DNA from: Pyramidobacter sp. YE332
GTDB lineage: Bacteria; Synergistota; Synergistia; Synergistales; Dethiosulfovibrionaceae
Direction: 5' to 3'
Assembly (NCBI RefSeq): GCF_033060595.1
Contig: NZ_CP133038.1
Coordinates: forward strand, 1-64,000
Length of the DNA: 64,000 nt
In this document: positions 44,895-54,546 of the stretch, in pieces
Layout: every line of letters starts with the position of its first letter
How positions within the stretch are numbered: position 1 is the first letter of the stretch
The notes under the pieces: generated by a model
What the model was told of the DNA's origin: nothing
The model's database searches: none
What the model saw: only the letters and a program-made list of their open reading frames with translations
Translations under genes and position numbers: made by a program

Positions 44895-47627
44895 ATGAGC
44901 CAGAATGAACTGAGTAAAGTTTGGGGCAAGTTTGACGTAGAAAGCGGTAAAAAGCAGCCTCTGATCGCCCACTTGACTGACGTTGCCGCGGTATTCGAGC
45001 AGATCATGAACGGCCCCCTTTTCCAGCGTCACTTCCAGCGTGTCCTCGGGCAGCCGCTGTCGGAGACGCTGCGTGAACGTCTCTGCGTTCTGGCGCTTTG
45101 GCACGATTACGGGAAAATATCGCCGAAATTTCAGCTGAAATATCGCGAAAAAATCGAAAAACTGAAAAAGAAGACTTCGATCAACCATATCGACACGGCG
45201 TTCAATCTCTCTTCGATCCGCTACAAGGGAAAGATCTGGAATGAGCTGCTGAACGCGATGCATTTCTGGGAAAACGAGGAACAGAAAAAGATCCTGCACG
45301 ATTACCTCACGTGGGTGCTCCTCGCCCATCACGGAGCGGTCCCCACGCAGAAACGCTGCGACATGGCCCAGGACAACTCGTCGAAGAAATGCTGGGAGTG
45401 CAGCGTTGACTTCGACCCCCACAAAGCGCTCAGTGAGCTGGCCGATCTTTCGAAACGCTGGTATCCGGCGGCTTTTGTCGCCGGCGGAGGGCTGCCGGAG
45501 GAGCCCTGCTTCCAGCATCTTTTTGCGGGGACGCTGATGCTCGCAGACTGGATCGCTTCCGACCGCAGTCTGTTTCCCTACTGCGGAGAATGCGACGCCC
45601 GGGACGAGCGGCGTCCGGCGCCGGAAGAGGAAGATTCGCTTTCGTATTCGCGCCGTCAGGCGGAAAAAGTCCTCGCTTCTCTTGTCTGGAAGCTCGGCGA
45701 CAAACGCCCCGACCGAGCGCCCGATTTTGCGGAACAATTCGGTTTCTCTCCCAACGGGATCCAGCGGGCGGTCGACAAGCTCGTCCTGCATCCCGACGGC
45801 GGCCTGTATATCCTCGAAGCGGAGACCGGCAGCGGCAAGACCGAAGCGGCGCTGCGCCTCTACACCCGCCTCCTGGCGGCCGGGTATGTGGACGGCCTGT
45901 ATTTTGCCAATCCGCTCCGGTTCGCCGCCACGCAGCTTTTTGAGCGCATGGTGAAATTTTCCGCCTCGTCCTTCGGACAAGGACAGATCCCCGTGACGCT
46001 GGCCGTGCCTGGATATCTGCGGGTCAATGACCGAGAAGGGCTTCGCGTCGGGCGTTTCGAAGTGGACTGGCGGGAAGTGAACGACCGGGCCGTCGGCTGG
46101 TACGCCGAACAGCCCAAGCGCTTCCTCGCATCTCCGATCGCTTCCGGCACCATCGATCAGGCGCTGCTGGCAGGGCTGCGCGTGCCCCATGCCCACATGC
46201 GGGCGGCGGCTCTTCAGCGCTCGCTGCTGGTCGTCGACGAGGTCCACTCCAGCGACGCCTACATGAGCGCCCTGATCTGCGGACTCATCGAACTGTTTCG
46301 CCGCGTCGGCGGCCATGTGCTGCTGATGTCGGCAACGCTGGGTTCCGAGAGCGCCGAGCGCTATCTCAAGGTGTGGAACGAGAATGGGCCGCAACGGTCG
46401 AAACAGACGGAAACGAAGCGTCTATCGCTGACGGAGGCTGTGAAAGTCCCCTATCCGCTGCTGACGCCTTCTGCGGAACCGCCGTTGACGGTGCCTTCCC
46501 CGCCGCGGGGCAAACGCGTGTCCAGGCAATGCGAGAGAATCCAGCAGGATCCGTGGGCCGTCGCGCAGCTGGCGGCACAGTGCGCCGCTCCCTTCGGAGA
46601 AAAAGGGCCCTGCATCCTTATCCTGCGCAACAGCGTCCGCCAGGCGCGGAGGACCTTCCGCGAACTGCGGAAGATCCTGCCGGCGGAAAAGATTTTCAGC
46701 GTCAACGATATTCCGACGCTTCATCACAGCCGTTATTCTCCCGAAGACCGACGGCTCCTTGATCGCGAAGTCGAGCGCCGTTTCGGTAAAGAGTTCGTGC
46801 CTTTGGATCAGCTGCGCGACTGCTGCGTTCTGGTGGCGACGCAGACGCTGGAGCAGTCGCTGGACGTAGATTTCGACCTGATCATCACCGATCTGTGCCC
46901 CGCTGACGTGATGCTGCAGCGGATCGGGCGTCTTTTTCGGCATCAGCGCCGGCGCCCCGTGGGCTTTGAGCGGCCGCGCTGTGTCGTTTTGCTGCCGAAT
47001 ACAGACTGCAACTGGCTGCTCGGCGCAGAAGCGCGCTCGTATGGCTACGGGGCCGAGCGAGCTTATGTCGATCTGCTTTCGCTGGCGGCGACCTGGCGTC
47101 TGCTCGAAGAAAACGAGGTGTGGAACCTTCCGGAGCAAAACCGATTTCTCGTGGAGCAGAGCACTCATGCAGAAGCGCTGCGGCGTCTAGCGAACGAGTT
47201 AGGCGCCGAAAAATGGCAGAACGCGCTGAACGAAGTCGAGGGGCTCAAACTGGCTCAGGGCTGGATCGCCAGGACGGCCCGGCTGAGATGGGGGGAGGCG
47301 TTCAAGGACGTCAAGATCGCCTGGGGCAAAGAGATGGAACGCATTGCAACCCGTTTGGGCGCGATGGATCTCTCCGTCGAATGCGACAAGCCGGTTGCCA
47401 GCCCGCTGAAAGGGGAAAAACTGAAAAGCTTTTCGATCCCCGCCTGGCTCCTAGGAACCGACGCTGCCGCACTGGAAATGCAGAAGAAAAAAGAAGACGG
47501 AACGTATCTGGTAGAACCACGGCCGGAGAGCGGTCTGCTGTCTTTCGCGCTTGGCAGCCGCAAGTACTTTTATGATTCCGAGGGACTGCTTTCGCAGTTC
47601 GATCTCAATGAAAGAGATAAAGAATGA
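44895..47627 (+). CDS. cas3: Cas3 helicase-nuclease (I-E)
   Basis: 910 residues. HD nuclease first: LIAHLTDVAAVFEQ, LALWHDYGKISPKFQ, LAHHGAVPT, MLADWIASD. Then helicase: AETGSGKTEAALRLYTRL (Walker A), LLVVDEVHSSDAYMS (DEVH), LLMSATLG, and motifs V-VI in ATQTLEQSLDVDFDL and QRIGRLFRHQRR. The best resemblance is to I-E Cas3 with its C-terminal extension. ATG 44895 behind GAGGAG. It has its own promoter and a strong terminator after it, so it can be expressed apart from the Cascade genes that follow. Confidence 0.95.
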   Translation: MSQNELSKVWGKFDVESGKKQPLIAHLTDVAAVFEQIMNGPLFQRHFQRVLGQPLSETLRERLCVLALWHDYGKISPKFQLKYREKIEKLKKKTSINHIDTAFNLSSIRYKGKIWNELLNAMHFWENEEQKKILHDYLTWVLLAHHGAVPTQKRCDMAQDNSSKKCWECSVDFDPHKALSELADLSKRWYPAAFVAGGGLPEEPCFQHLFAGTLMLADWIASDRSLFPYCGECDARDERRPAPEEEDSLSYSRRQAEKVLASLVWKLGDKRPDRAPDFAEQFGFSPNGIQRAVDKLVLHPDGGLYILEAETGSGKTEAALRLYTRLLAAGYVDGLYFANPLRFAATQLFERMVKFSASSFGQGQIPVTLAVPGYLRVNDREGLRVGRFEVDWREVNDRAVGWYAEQPKRFLASPIASGTIDQALLAGLRVPHAHMRAAALQRSLLVVDEVHSSDAYMSALICGLIELFRRVGGHVLLMSATLGSESAERYLKVWNENGPQRSKQTETKRLSLTEAVKVPYPLLTPSAEPPLTVPSPPRGKRVSRQCERIQQDPWAVAQLAAQCAAPFGEKGPCILILRNSVRQARRTFRELRKILPAEKIFSVNDIPTLHHSRYSPEDRRLLDREVERRFGKEFVPLDQLRDCCVLVATQTLEQSLDVDFDLIITDLCPADVMLQRIGRLFRHQRRRPVGFERPRCVVLLPNTDCNWLLGAEARSYGYGAERAYVDLLSLAATWRLLEENEVWNLPEQNRFLVEQSTHAEALRRLANELGAEKWQNALNEVEGLKLAQGWIARTARLRWGEAFKDVKIAWGKEMERIATRLGAMDLSVECDKPVASPLKGEKLKSFSIPAWLLGTDAAALEMQKKKEDGTYLVEPRPESGLLSFALGSRKYFYDSEGLLSQFDLNERDKE

Positions 47628-47682
47628 CGACGCCGCAGGGGACTGAAAACGCGTAAAAGTTTTCAGTCCCCTGCGGCGTCGT
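47627..47682. terminator. Strong terminator between cas3 and cse1
   Basis: ACGACGCCGCAGGGGACTGA and the following AAAC pair with GTTTTCAGTCCCCTGCGGCG and TCGT: 24-bp stem with an 8-base loop. Confidence 0.85.
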
Positions 47683-47915
47683 TGCCTCGAAACGATCCTT
47701 CGCTGCGGAAGGAGAGCGTTCAGCCAGCGCTTCGCGCGGGGATTTGTTTTTGGGCGATTAACGCACTGGGTACATCCCCGCGTGGCGAAGCTGGATCCAT
47801 TATAAATGATCCCACGCGTTTTTTGTAAAAGCGAAAAAAAGCGCTTGACAAATTTTAATTGCCATATAAACTTTGTGTTGGATAGAAAAAATAAACAGTG
47901 CATTAATAAGGTGGT
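47683..47915 (+). promoter_or_regulatory. cse1 promoter region
   Basis: Promoter TTGACA at 47845-47850, 16-base spacer, TAAACT at 47867-47872. Upstream is an inverted repeat GGATCCATT-ATAA-ATGATCC (about 47793-47813) that could be an operator, and an imperfect hairpin between about 47729-47745 and 47772-47789. No gene. Confidence 0.6.
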
Positions 47916-49532
47916 GTGAATGTGGAGAACAACCTTTTGACAGAACGATGGCTGAGCGTCGAAAACCCGCAGGGCGCCGTGCGGCGGCTTTCCTTGCCGG
48001 AACTTTTCTCCGCGCTCGAACGGAACGAGGTCGCCGCGTTCCCGGCGCTGCTGCCGCATCAGGCAGGTCCATGGCATGTGTTTCTCGTTCAGTTGGCATG
48101 TCATTGTCTTGAGACAGCGGGACAGATTGAAAACCTGCCCCCCCCCGACCCCAAAAGCTCGTGGGCGATGCTGGGGCGTCATTCTCCCGACGAATGGCGG
48201 GAGATGATCCGCGGCGTCGTGCCGGACTATTCGCGAAAATTTCCGCTCGACGAACCGTGGTGCCTTGTCACGGACGATCTGAACAAACCCGCGTTTATGC
48301 AGGTCCCCGCGCCGGACGGAGACTTTGCCGATTACAGGGGCGAGGCGCCGCTCCCCGACGATCTGGATCTGCTGATATCCGCCAAGAACTTTGACGTCAA
48401 ATCCGGCGTTATGAAGCGCCCCTCCGCGGAAGAGTGGATCTTCGCGCTGATCTCGCTGCAGACGAACAGCGGTTTTTTGGGAAGAGGGAATTACGGCGTG
48501 GCTCGCCAGAACGGCGGATGGTCCATTCGCCCGATTCTGACGCTGCAGAGCAGTTCTTCGCCTGGAGCGAGATGGGGGCGGGACGCCCGCGTCATTCTGA
48601 ACTGCCCCCCCGACTGGGAACTTTACGCCTTTTGCCGCAGCGAAAAAGAAACGCGGCTCTTGTGGCTGGAGCCGTGGAATGGGAAAACGTCCTCCGCGCT
48701 GCGCGACCTTCATCCGCTCTTCATCGAAATCTGCCGCCGCGTCCGCGCAGTACGTTCCGGAAATTCGGTGAGCGTGAAAAAAGCGGCTTCGGCGTGCGCC
48801 CGCGTGAACATCGAGAAAACGGGCGGCAACCTCCGCGACCCGTGGGAACCGGTCGTTTTCGACAAACAAGGCAGCCATGTTTTCGGTTCGAACCTCAACT
48901 ACGCCAACCTCGCCAGGATCCTTGCCGAGGCCGAGGGAATGCAGAAACCGCTGCTGTTGCGCTATCACAAAGGAATCGACGATCCCGAGGCGACGCAGGC
49001 ATGGTGCAGCGCTCTCAGGAAGGGACAGGGAAAAACGGAGGGTTACGAGGAACGGCTGATTCCGGTAAGCGTCGCCGGCGTGAGCGATAAATTTACCCTG
49101 TGGCGCGCTGCCGGCGCCATGATCACCCTGGTGAAAACGGCTAAAAACACCGTCCTGGGAGTAGCTCTGGCGCGATTCATGCAGTGCGGAAAAAGCGCCG
49201 ATGGCAACGGGACGATCGACTGGAACTCGTCTGCCGTAAAAAACTGGATCCCTGTCGTCAAGAACAAAATGGAAGACAAGGTCGAGACGCTGTTTTTCCG
49301 GTACCTCTGGGATACGTGTTCCCGCATGACAGACGGCGAGATCACCGACGAGAGCTGGCTCGTTCCATGGAAAACGTGCCTGCGGCGGCTGGTTCGAAAA
49401 TACTATGAAATCGGCGTCTCGTCGCTGCCCGGCAGCGTCAGTCAATCCGTAAAAGCTCGGGCGCTCAGCGAGCTTACGTTAGGCCGTCTGCTCGCGATTT
49501 ACCTGAAAATCGCTGAAGAGGAGGAAGGATAA
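47916..49532 (+). CDS. cse1: Cas8e (Cse1/CasA) large subunit, I-E Cascade
   Basis: About 538 residues, starting NVENNLLTERWLSVENPQG in the usual Cse1 manner (N-L-L-x-x-x-W). Other landmarks are LALAxH-like VFLVQLACHCLE near 51-62, DKPAF-like DDLNKPAFMQVPAP, and LQTNSGFLGRGNYGVARQNG, the region before the PAM loop. It binds the PAM and recruits Cas3. Start is GTG 47916 or GTG 47922, both behind AAGGTGG. First gene of the Cascade operon; the stop is directly followed by cse2. Confidence 0.92.
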   Translation: MNVENNLLTERWLSVENPQGAVRRLSLPELFSALERNEVAAFPALLPHQAGPWHVFLVQLACHCLETAGQIENLPPPDPKSSWAMLGRHSPDEWREMIRGVVPDYSRKFPLDEPWCLVTDDLNKPAFMQVPAPDGDFADYRGEAPLPDDLDLLISAKNFDVKSGVMKRPSAEEWIFALISLQTNSGFLGRGNYGVARQNGGWSIRPILTLQSSSSPGARWGRDARVILNCPPDWELYAFCRSEKETRLLWLEPWNGKTSSALRDLHPLFIEICRRVRAVRSGNSVSVKKAASACARVNIEKTGGNLRDPWEPVVFDKQGSHVFGSNLNYANLARILAEAEGMQKPLLLRYHKGIDDPEATQAWCSALRKGQGKTEGYEERLIPVSVAGVSDKFTLWRAAGAMITLVKTAKNTVLGVALARFMQCGKSADGNGTIDWNSSAVKNWIPVVKNKMEDKVETLFFRYLWDTCSRMTDGEITDESWLVPWKTCLRRLVRKYYEIGVSSLPGSVSQSVKARALSELTLGRLLAIYLKIAEEEEG

Positions 49533-50168
49533 ATGCCCGCGGAGAAAAACGCGCTTCATGTGATGTCGCGGTACGAGAAATTCTTTGAAAGAACCGGCGA
49601 GCTCCTTATGCGCATGGCGCCGACAGCCGAGGAAGAACAGAAGAAAGGTTACACGCTGACTCGAGGCGAGCGAGCCGAACTTCGCCGCATGAACCCGACG
49701 AAGAACGACATCCGTCCCCCCGTCTTCTGGAGGCTGCTCTGCGAGTACGGGATCCTCGGCGATGCGGAAAACTCCCTGAGCGAAGGCGCGGAGAAAGCCT
49801 GGGCCGCTGTCCTTCAGGGCATGGCCATGACGGCGCAAAATTGCCGCGGCGCGCAAGACGACTTCGGCGCAGCCCTGGGCAGCCTGGAAGACGCCGGCGA
49901 CGCGCTGGCACGGCGATTCGACCTGCTGATGCGGACGGACGGCGACCGTTTTTTCGACCTGCTCCGTCACCAGCTGAAACTGGCGTGTTCGAAGGATTGT
50001 GCCTTTTCGTGGACGGCTCTGGCGTGCCTCTGCGTAGCACCGGAAGAAAACGAACGCTCGAAAGTGCGTTCGGCATTGACCAAATCCTTTTACCTTGCGC
50101 TGTGGAAGTCTCAAAACACCGCCGGAGAAAACGGCGAATCGATCGTGAAGGAGAATGAATCAGAATGA
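49533..50168 (+). CDS. cse2: Cas11 (Cse2/CasB) small subunit, I-E Cascade
   Basis: 211 residues, all-helical, with RGERAELRRMNPTKNDIRPP (the R-x-x-L-R-R signature), FWRLLCEYGILG and DLLRHQLKLACSKDCAFSWT. Two copies stabilise the R-loop in Cascade. RBS GAGGAGGAAGG lies inside the end of cse1; the stop overlaps the cas7 start (ATGA). Confidence 0.9.
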   Translation: MPAEKNALHVMSRYEKFFERTGELLMRMAPTAEEEQKKGYTLTRGERAELRRMNPTKNDIRPPVFWRLLCEYGILGDAENSLSEGAEKAWAAVLQGMAMTAQNCRGAQDDFGAALGSLEDAGDALARRFDLLMRTDGDRFFDLLRHQLKLACSKDCAFSWTALACLCVAPEENERSKVRSALTKSFYLALWKSQNTAGENGESIVKENESE

Positions 50169-51391
50169 CAATGCTGCCCCGCTTCATCCAGATCTCGACG
50201 CTGACGACCTACCCCGCTTCGCTGCTGAACCGCGACGATTCCGGCCTTTCCAAGAGGATCCCCTTTGGCGGCGTCAGCCGGACCCGAGTGAGTTCTCAGT
50301 GCCTGAAACGTCACTGGCGCATGGCCGACGGGCTGTGGAGCCTGCAGAACGTGGACAAGGATATCGCCACATCGATCCGTTCCCGCAGGATTTTCCCCGA
50401 GAAAATCGAGAAACCGTTGATCGAAAAGGAAGGCCTTGACGCAGAAAGAGTCGTCGCCGCGTCTCAGGCGCTGCAGAGCGAGCTTTACGGCGAGAAGGGA
50501 ACCGCAGCGGCCGCCAAAAACAAAAAAACTGCCAAAGACGATGCCGACGCCCTGAATCCGAGCATCGATGCCCAGTTGAGCCCGGAACGGAGCGAGCTGG
50601 TCGTGCTGGGACACCCGGAGATCCAGTTTTTGTCCAAGATCGTTCGTGAAATGGCCTCCGCCGACGGCAGTGCCGCGGATGTCAGCAAAAAAACGGGCGA
50701 GTGGTTCAAAAAACACAAAAAAGATTTTCAGGCGTTGAAATGCGGCGCCGGCCTTGACGCCGCCATGTTCGGACGCTTTATTTCCGGCGATACCGACGCC
50801 CGCGTTTCCGCGGCCGTTCATGTGGCGCATGCCTTTACCGTCCACGCCGAGGAGTCCGAGACGGATTATTTCACGGCCGTCGACGACCTGAACAATTCCG
50901 GTTCCGCCCACATCAACGCGGCCGAACTGACCAGCGGGATCTTTTACAATTATGTCGTCGTCGACGTTCCTCAGCTGGTTTCGAATATCGAAGGCTGTCC
51001 GTCCAAACAATGGCAGACAGCACCGCGGGATGTGGCGGGACGCCTGGTCAAACATCTGCTGCATTTGATCGCCACCGTAACGCCCGGCGCCAAGCTGGGG
51101 GCGACCGCGCCCTATGCCCGTCCCTGGTTTGTCATGGCCGAAGCCGGCGAGAGCCAGCCCCGCACGCTGGCCGACGCTTTTTATCTGCCGGTTCCGCTCC
51201 GCGGCGACATGCGCGCTCAGGCGCTGCGTCAGCTGGAGGACTACGTCGGGAAGAGCGATGAAATGTACGGAAGCGACGAGCGGCGCTGGATCGCTTCCAT
51301 GTACGACGTCAGCATCCCGCGGGGCGAGAACTCTTCTCTCGATCAAATGGGCGAGAGCCTGGAGCGCGCGGTCGTCTCTCTGGAGCTTTAA
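50165..51391 (+). CDS. cas7e: Cas7e (Cse4/CasC) backbone subunit
   Basis: 408 residues, starting MLPRFIQISTLTTYPASLLNRDDSG and then RTRVSSQCLKRHWRMA, the classic CasC opening. It contains LKCGAGLDAAMFGRFISGDT, VHVAHAFTVHAEESETDYFTA and LTSGIFYNYVVVDV. Six copies form the crRNA-binding spine. An Ala/Lys-rich insertion KGTAAAAKNKKTAKDD at about 110-125 is longer than in E. coli. ATG 50165 overlaps cse2. Confidence 0.95.
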   Translation: MTMLPRFIQISTLTTYPASLLNRDDSGLSKRIPFGGVSRTRVSSQCLKRHWRMADGLWSLQNVDKDIATSIRSRRIFPEKIEKPLIEKEGLDAERVVAASQALQSELYGEKGTAAAAKNKKTAKDDADALNPSIDAQLSPERSELVVLGHPEIQFLSKIVREMASADGSAADVSKKTGEWFKKHKKDFQALKCGAGLDAAMFGRFISGDTDARVSAAVHVAHAFTVHAEESETDYFTAVDDLNNSGSAHINAAELTSGIFYNYVVVDVPQLVSNIEGCPSKQWQTAPRDVAGRLVKHLLHLIATVTPGAKLGATAPYARPWFVMAEAGESQPRTLADAFYLPVPLRGDMRAQALRQLEDYVGKSDEMYGSDERRWIASMYDVSIPRGENSSLDQMGESLERAVVSLEL

Positions 51392-51392
51392 A

Positions 51393-52202
51393 ATGGACGC
51401 GCTGATCCTGCGCCTGCGGGGTCCGCTGATGGCTTTCGGCGACGTCGCCGTCGACGAGATCAGGCCGACGGATCTCCTGCCCGGCCTGTCGGAGATGACG
51501 GGCTTGATCGCCAATGCCCTGGGGTGGACTTTTCAGGATGTCGAAAAACTCCAGCGCCTTCAGGAGCGTCTGCGTCTTGCCTCGCGCGAAGATCGGGCAG
51601 GTGCTCCTTTGCGGGATTACCAGACGGCGCGTCTGAGCAGTGAAGACGCGCTCTGGCGTACGGACGGCATCGTGGCCGAACGCGGCGGCGGTTCCAAAGG
51701 AGAATTTACGGTCCAGCGCTACCGTCATTACCGGGCCGACGCCGCCGTCACCGCTTTGATCGCCCTCGAGCCCGCGGACGAAGCCCCTGCGCTGGAAGAG
51801 ATTCGCGACGCCCTGCGTCATCCGGCCCGTCCCCTGTTCATCGGGCGCATTGGCTGTCCGCCCTCACAGCCGCTCTGTTTCGAACCGGAAGGGCGCGAAA
51901 TCATCCATACCGACAGTTTAAAAGAGGCTATCATGCATATTCCGCCGCGCCCGCCTCTTGGCGCGCGGACAAAAAGGGAGCCTGCCTCTTGGAACAAGGC
52001 GCTCGTCGAATGGCCGCTCACGCCTGCCGAAGCCCTCAGTGTACACGGAGACGACAGCGTTCACGTGATCGAACGCTGCGACTGCCGGAATTGGGTTGCC
52101 AACACTCACGGCGGACGGCGCTATGTGTGGCGCGACACGACAGCGCAACACTCGGCGATGCCCGTTGACAGCGGAAAGGAGGGGACTCCCGTTGAGCCTT
52201 AA
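51393..52202 (+). CDS. cas5e: Cas5e (CasD), I-E Cascade
   Basis: 269 residues from ATG 51393, two bases after the cas7e stop. MDALILRLRGPLMAFGDVAV is the family start (beta strand plus G-P-M-x-x-F-G), followed by PTDLLPGLSEMTGLIANALG, LRDYQTARL, RHYRADAAVTALIAL and RPLFIGRIGCPPSQPL. It caps the 5' handle of the crRNA. The 3' end overlaps the cas6e start. Confidence 0.93.
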   Translation: MDALILRLRGPLMAFGDVAVDEIRPTDLLPGLSEMTGLIANALGWTFQDVEKLQRLQERLRLASREDRAGAPLRDYQTARLSSEDALWRTDGIVAERGGGSKGEFTVQRYRHYRADAAVTALIALEPADEAPALEEIRDALRHPARPLFIGRIGCPPSQPLCFEPEGREIIHTDSLKEAIMHIPPRPPLGARTKREPASWNKALVEWPLTPAEALSVHGDDSVHVIERCDCRNWVANTHGGRRYVWRDTTAQHSAMPVDSGKEGTPVEP

Positions 52203-52956
52203 TATGATCTGCCTCGATCTGAATCTGCGGGCACTTTCGATTTGGGGACATCAGCGTCGTCTGGGCGATGATCCCGGTTACCTAGTGCATGCGGCGACTC
52301 GCAAGATTTTTGGAGAACTGGGACCGCAGCCCTTCTTCGTTCAGAGCGAACGGTCGCAGGTGCTCGGCTATACGTCGGCCGACGAAACTTTTCTGCTCCG
52401 GAGTCTTGAAAATTTCCGCTCCGATGAAGGTCCCGATTCGTTGCTGTCCACGGTCTTCAATCTGCCGGAAATTTGTTCCCGCGTCATGCCTGAACAGTGG
52501 AGCAAAGGCAGCCGCTATCATTTCAGCGTCTATTGCCGTCCTACTATAAGGCGCGGCAAAGTGGAGAGCGACGTGTGGCTGATGAAAAATTACTTTGCCT
52601 GTGAAGAAGCCAGGAAAAATGGCACATTTGACGGAACGATCCATGAGTTTCGCCAACTCCACAAAGGCGAGATCGAGGAAACGTACCGTCAGTGGCTCCA
52701 ACGCCGCTTCGCTCCCGCGGCGGAACTACGGAATGTCGTCATCGCCGGCAGCCGCAGTTCCTATCTGACCACGCGGAGCGCGAAGGACCACCGCGGCGCG
52801 CCGACTCATTCCGAACGGCGCAGCTATCCCGAGACAACATTTGTCGGCGAACTCTGCGTGACCGAGCCGCAGGCCTTTGAACGCCTTGTCCGTCACGGCG
52901 TAGGGCGCCACTGTGCTTTTGGCTTCGGTATGCTGCTTTTGAAGGCAGTTCAATAA
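52192..52956 (+). CDS. cas6e: Cas6e (Cse3/CasE) crRNA endonuclease
   Basis: About 254 residues from TTG 52192 (AAGGAGGGG 7 bases upstream) or ATG 52204. It opens MICLDLNLRALSIWGHQRRL and continues with HAATRKIFGELGPQPFFVQS, whose His in the first ferredoxin fold is where CasE keeps its active-site residue. It ends VRHGVGRHCAFGFGMLLLK, the Gly-rich RNA-binding loop of Cas6 proteins. It cuts the repeat hairpin to make mature crRNA. Confidence 0.92.
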   Translation: MSLNMICLDLNLRALSIWGHQRRLGDDPGYLVHAATRKIFGELGPQPFFVQSERSQVLGYTSADETFLLRSLENFRSDEGPDSLLSTVFNLPEICSRVMPEQWSKGSRYHFSVYCRPTIRRGKVESDVWLMKNYFACEEARKNGTFDGTIHEFRQLHKGEIEETYRQWLQRRFAPAAELRNVVIAGSRSSYLTTRSAKDHRGAPTHSERRSYPETTFVGELCVTEPQAFERLVRHGVGRHCAFGFGMLLLKAVQ

Positions 52957-52957
52957 C

Positions 52958-53833
52958 ATGGCATTCGTAAGATTGGGACTGGAAAGCGCCAACGTTCCTC
53001 ACGCGGATCGTTACGGACTGCTCTGGCTTGAGCGGGGCAACCTGTTCGTCGAGAAAGGAACGCTTCGCTTTCTTTCAGCCGGCAGCGTCAATCTCGAAGC
53101 CGGGGCCTATGACATCCCCTATCAAACCCTGTCAATGCTTCTGCTCGGACCGGGGACGACCGTCAGCCATGACGTATTTCGTCTCGCCGGCAGCCACGGC
53201 GTGGGACTTGTCGCCGTAGGACAGGGCGGCGTGCGCATGTACACCGCCCCTCCGCTCAGTCCCGACCGCAGCACACTCGCCCGCCGGCAAGTCACACTCT
53301 GGTCGTCGCCGAAAGAACGGCTAAGAACCGTTCTTAAAATGTACGAACTGCGCTTTGGCGAACAGTTGCCCACCACAAACGTGGAAGAGTTGCGGGGCAT
53401 TGAAGGGGTACGAGTGCGTTCCAGCTACAAACTGCTGGCGCAAAGATACGGCATTCCCTGGCAGCAGCGGAAATTCGACCGCGCTCATCCCGAAAAGAAC
53501 GACGACATAAACAACGCCGTCAACCATGCGGCGACCGCAGTTTATGCGGCTGCAAGCATTGCCGTCGCCGCGACGGCAACGATCCCGCAGCTTGGTTTTA
53601 TTCATGAAGCGGCTTATGACGCGTTTGGTCTTGACATCGCCGATATTTTTCGTATGAAGATCACCATTCCCATCGCTTTTCAAGGGCTGAGACGCAATCT
53701 GGAAGAACCGCAAACGGGTATCGAACGGCACGTAAGAAAAATGGCAGGTTCCGTTTTTGCCAGGGAACACTTCATCCATCAGATGATCGAAACGATCAAG
53801 ACGCTCTTGGCTGACGAAGACGAGGAATCTTAA
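52958..53833 (+). CDS. cas1e: Cas1e integrase
   Basis: 291 residues, I-E type: SANVPHADRYGLLWLERGNL, FVEKGTLRFLSAG, LLGPGTTVSHDVFRLAGSHG, LRGIEGVRVRSSYKLLAQRY (Glu motif), NAVNHAATAVYAAASIA, LGFIHEAAYDAFGLDIADIF (His, then Asp). All metal ligands are in place. One base after cas6e. Confidence 0.95.
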   Translation: MAFVRLGLESANVPHADRYGLLWLERGNLFVEKGTLRFLSAGSVNLEAGAYDIPYQTLSMLLLGPGTTVSHDVFRLAGSHGVGLVAVGQGGVRMYTAPPLSPDRSTLARRQVTLWSSPKERLRTVLKMYELRFGEQLPTTNVEELRGIEGVRVRSSYKLLAQRYGIPWQQRKFDRAHPEKNDDINNAVNHAATAVYAAASIAVAATATIPQLGFIHEAAYDAFGLDIADIFRMKITIPIAFQGLRRNLEEPQTGIERHVRKMAGSVFAREHFIHQMIETIKTLLADEDEES

Positions 53834-53836
53834 GAC

Positions 53837-54208
53837 ATGCCGATGACCGTTGTGATAACTAACAATGTCCCCATGAAGTATCGGGGATTCCTCGCCTCTT
53901 GCATGCTAGAGCTGGCTCCGGGCGTCTACAGTCATCCTAAGATGTCCGCCGGAATTCGCCAGCGGATGTGGAGTGTTATGGAAAAGTGGTACAATGAACA
54001 AGAGATCGGAAACAGTTCTATTATGCTGATTTGGAGTGATTCCTCCCGATCTGGCGGACAAGGAGTAGAATGTCTTGGAATACCAGTTCGGACTGTTCTC
54101 GACTGCGACGGGATCCTGCTGAGTCGCCTCGGCGATCAAGAAACGGAGCAGCAGAAACAGCAGCTTCGAAAGATCGTGGATAAAAAATATGAATATTCTG
54201 ATAAATAG
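53837..54208 (+). CDS. cas2e: Cas2e
   Basis: 123 residues of the I-E (ygbF) Cas2 family: MTVVITNNVPMKYRGFLASC, ELAPGVYSHPKMSAGIRQRM, NSSIMLIWSDSSRSGGQGVE. The C-terminal tail is long enough to lock onto Cas1e. Three bases after cas1e; last gene of the operon. Confidence 0.94.
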   Translation: MPMTVVITNNVPMKYRGFLASCMLELAPGVYSHPKMSAGIRQRMWSVMEKWYNEQEIGNSSIMLIWSDSSRSGGQGVECLGIPVRTVLDCDGILLSRLGDQETEQQKQQLRKIVDKKYEYSDK

Positions 54209-54345
54209 GCGATGCGTCTTTTATGAATAACTCATAGAAATCAATCATATCTATTCTCCTTAACACTTTATATATCAATTAAATGCTGATAAATTACGTT
54301 TTAGGAAGATATTAAGACTTGTCCTAATAATGTACAACAGGAAGA
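54209..54345 (+). promoter_or_regulatory. I-E CRISPR leader
   Basis: 137 bases, strongly AT-rich (TATATATCAATTAAATGCTG and neighbours), between cas2e and the first repeat. By position the leader and array promoter; a possible IHF-like bending region. Confidence 0.7.
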
Positions 54346-54546
54346 CAAAACCCCGCACATGCGGGGATGAACCCGCGGTTTTAGTCCGCTTCTGGCTTCG
54401 CGGCTGCAAAACCCCGCACATGCGGGGATGAACCTCTGTTGGATTGACGCGCGAACAGCTTGCGGAACAAAACCCCGCACATGCGGGGATGAACCTCGCT
54501 GTCGGCGAGCCCGTTCCAGCGATGCCCGCAAAACCCCGCACATGCG
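54346..54546 (+). CRISPR. Type I-E CRISPR array, truncated after three spacers
   Basis: 28-base repeat CAAAACCCCGCACATGCGGG followed by GATGAACC at 54346-54373, 54407-54434 and 54468-54495, and a fourth copy broken off after CAAAACCCCGCACATGCG at 54529-54546. Spacers are exactly 33 bases (54374-54406, 54435-54467, 54496-54528). The repeat palindrome and ATGAACC end are typical of I-E. The missing part is replaced by the IS200-like element, and no repeat remnant was found beyond it. Confidence 0.95.
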
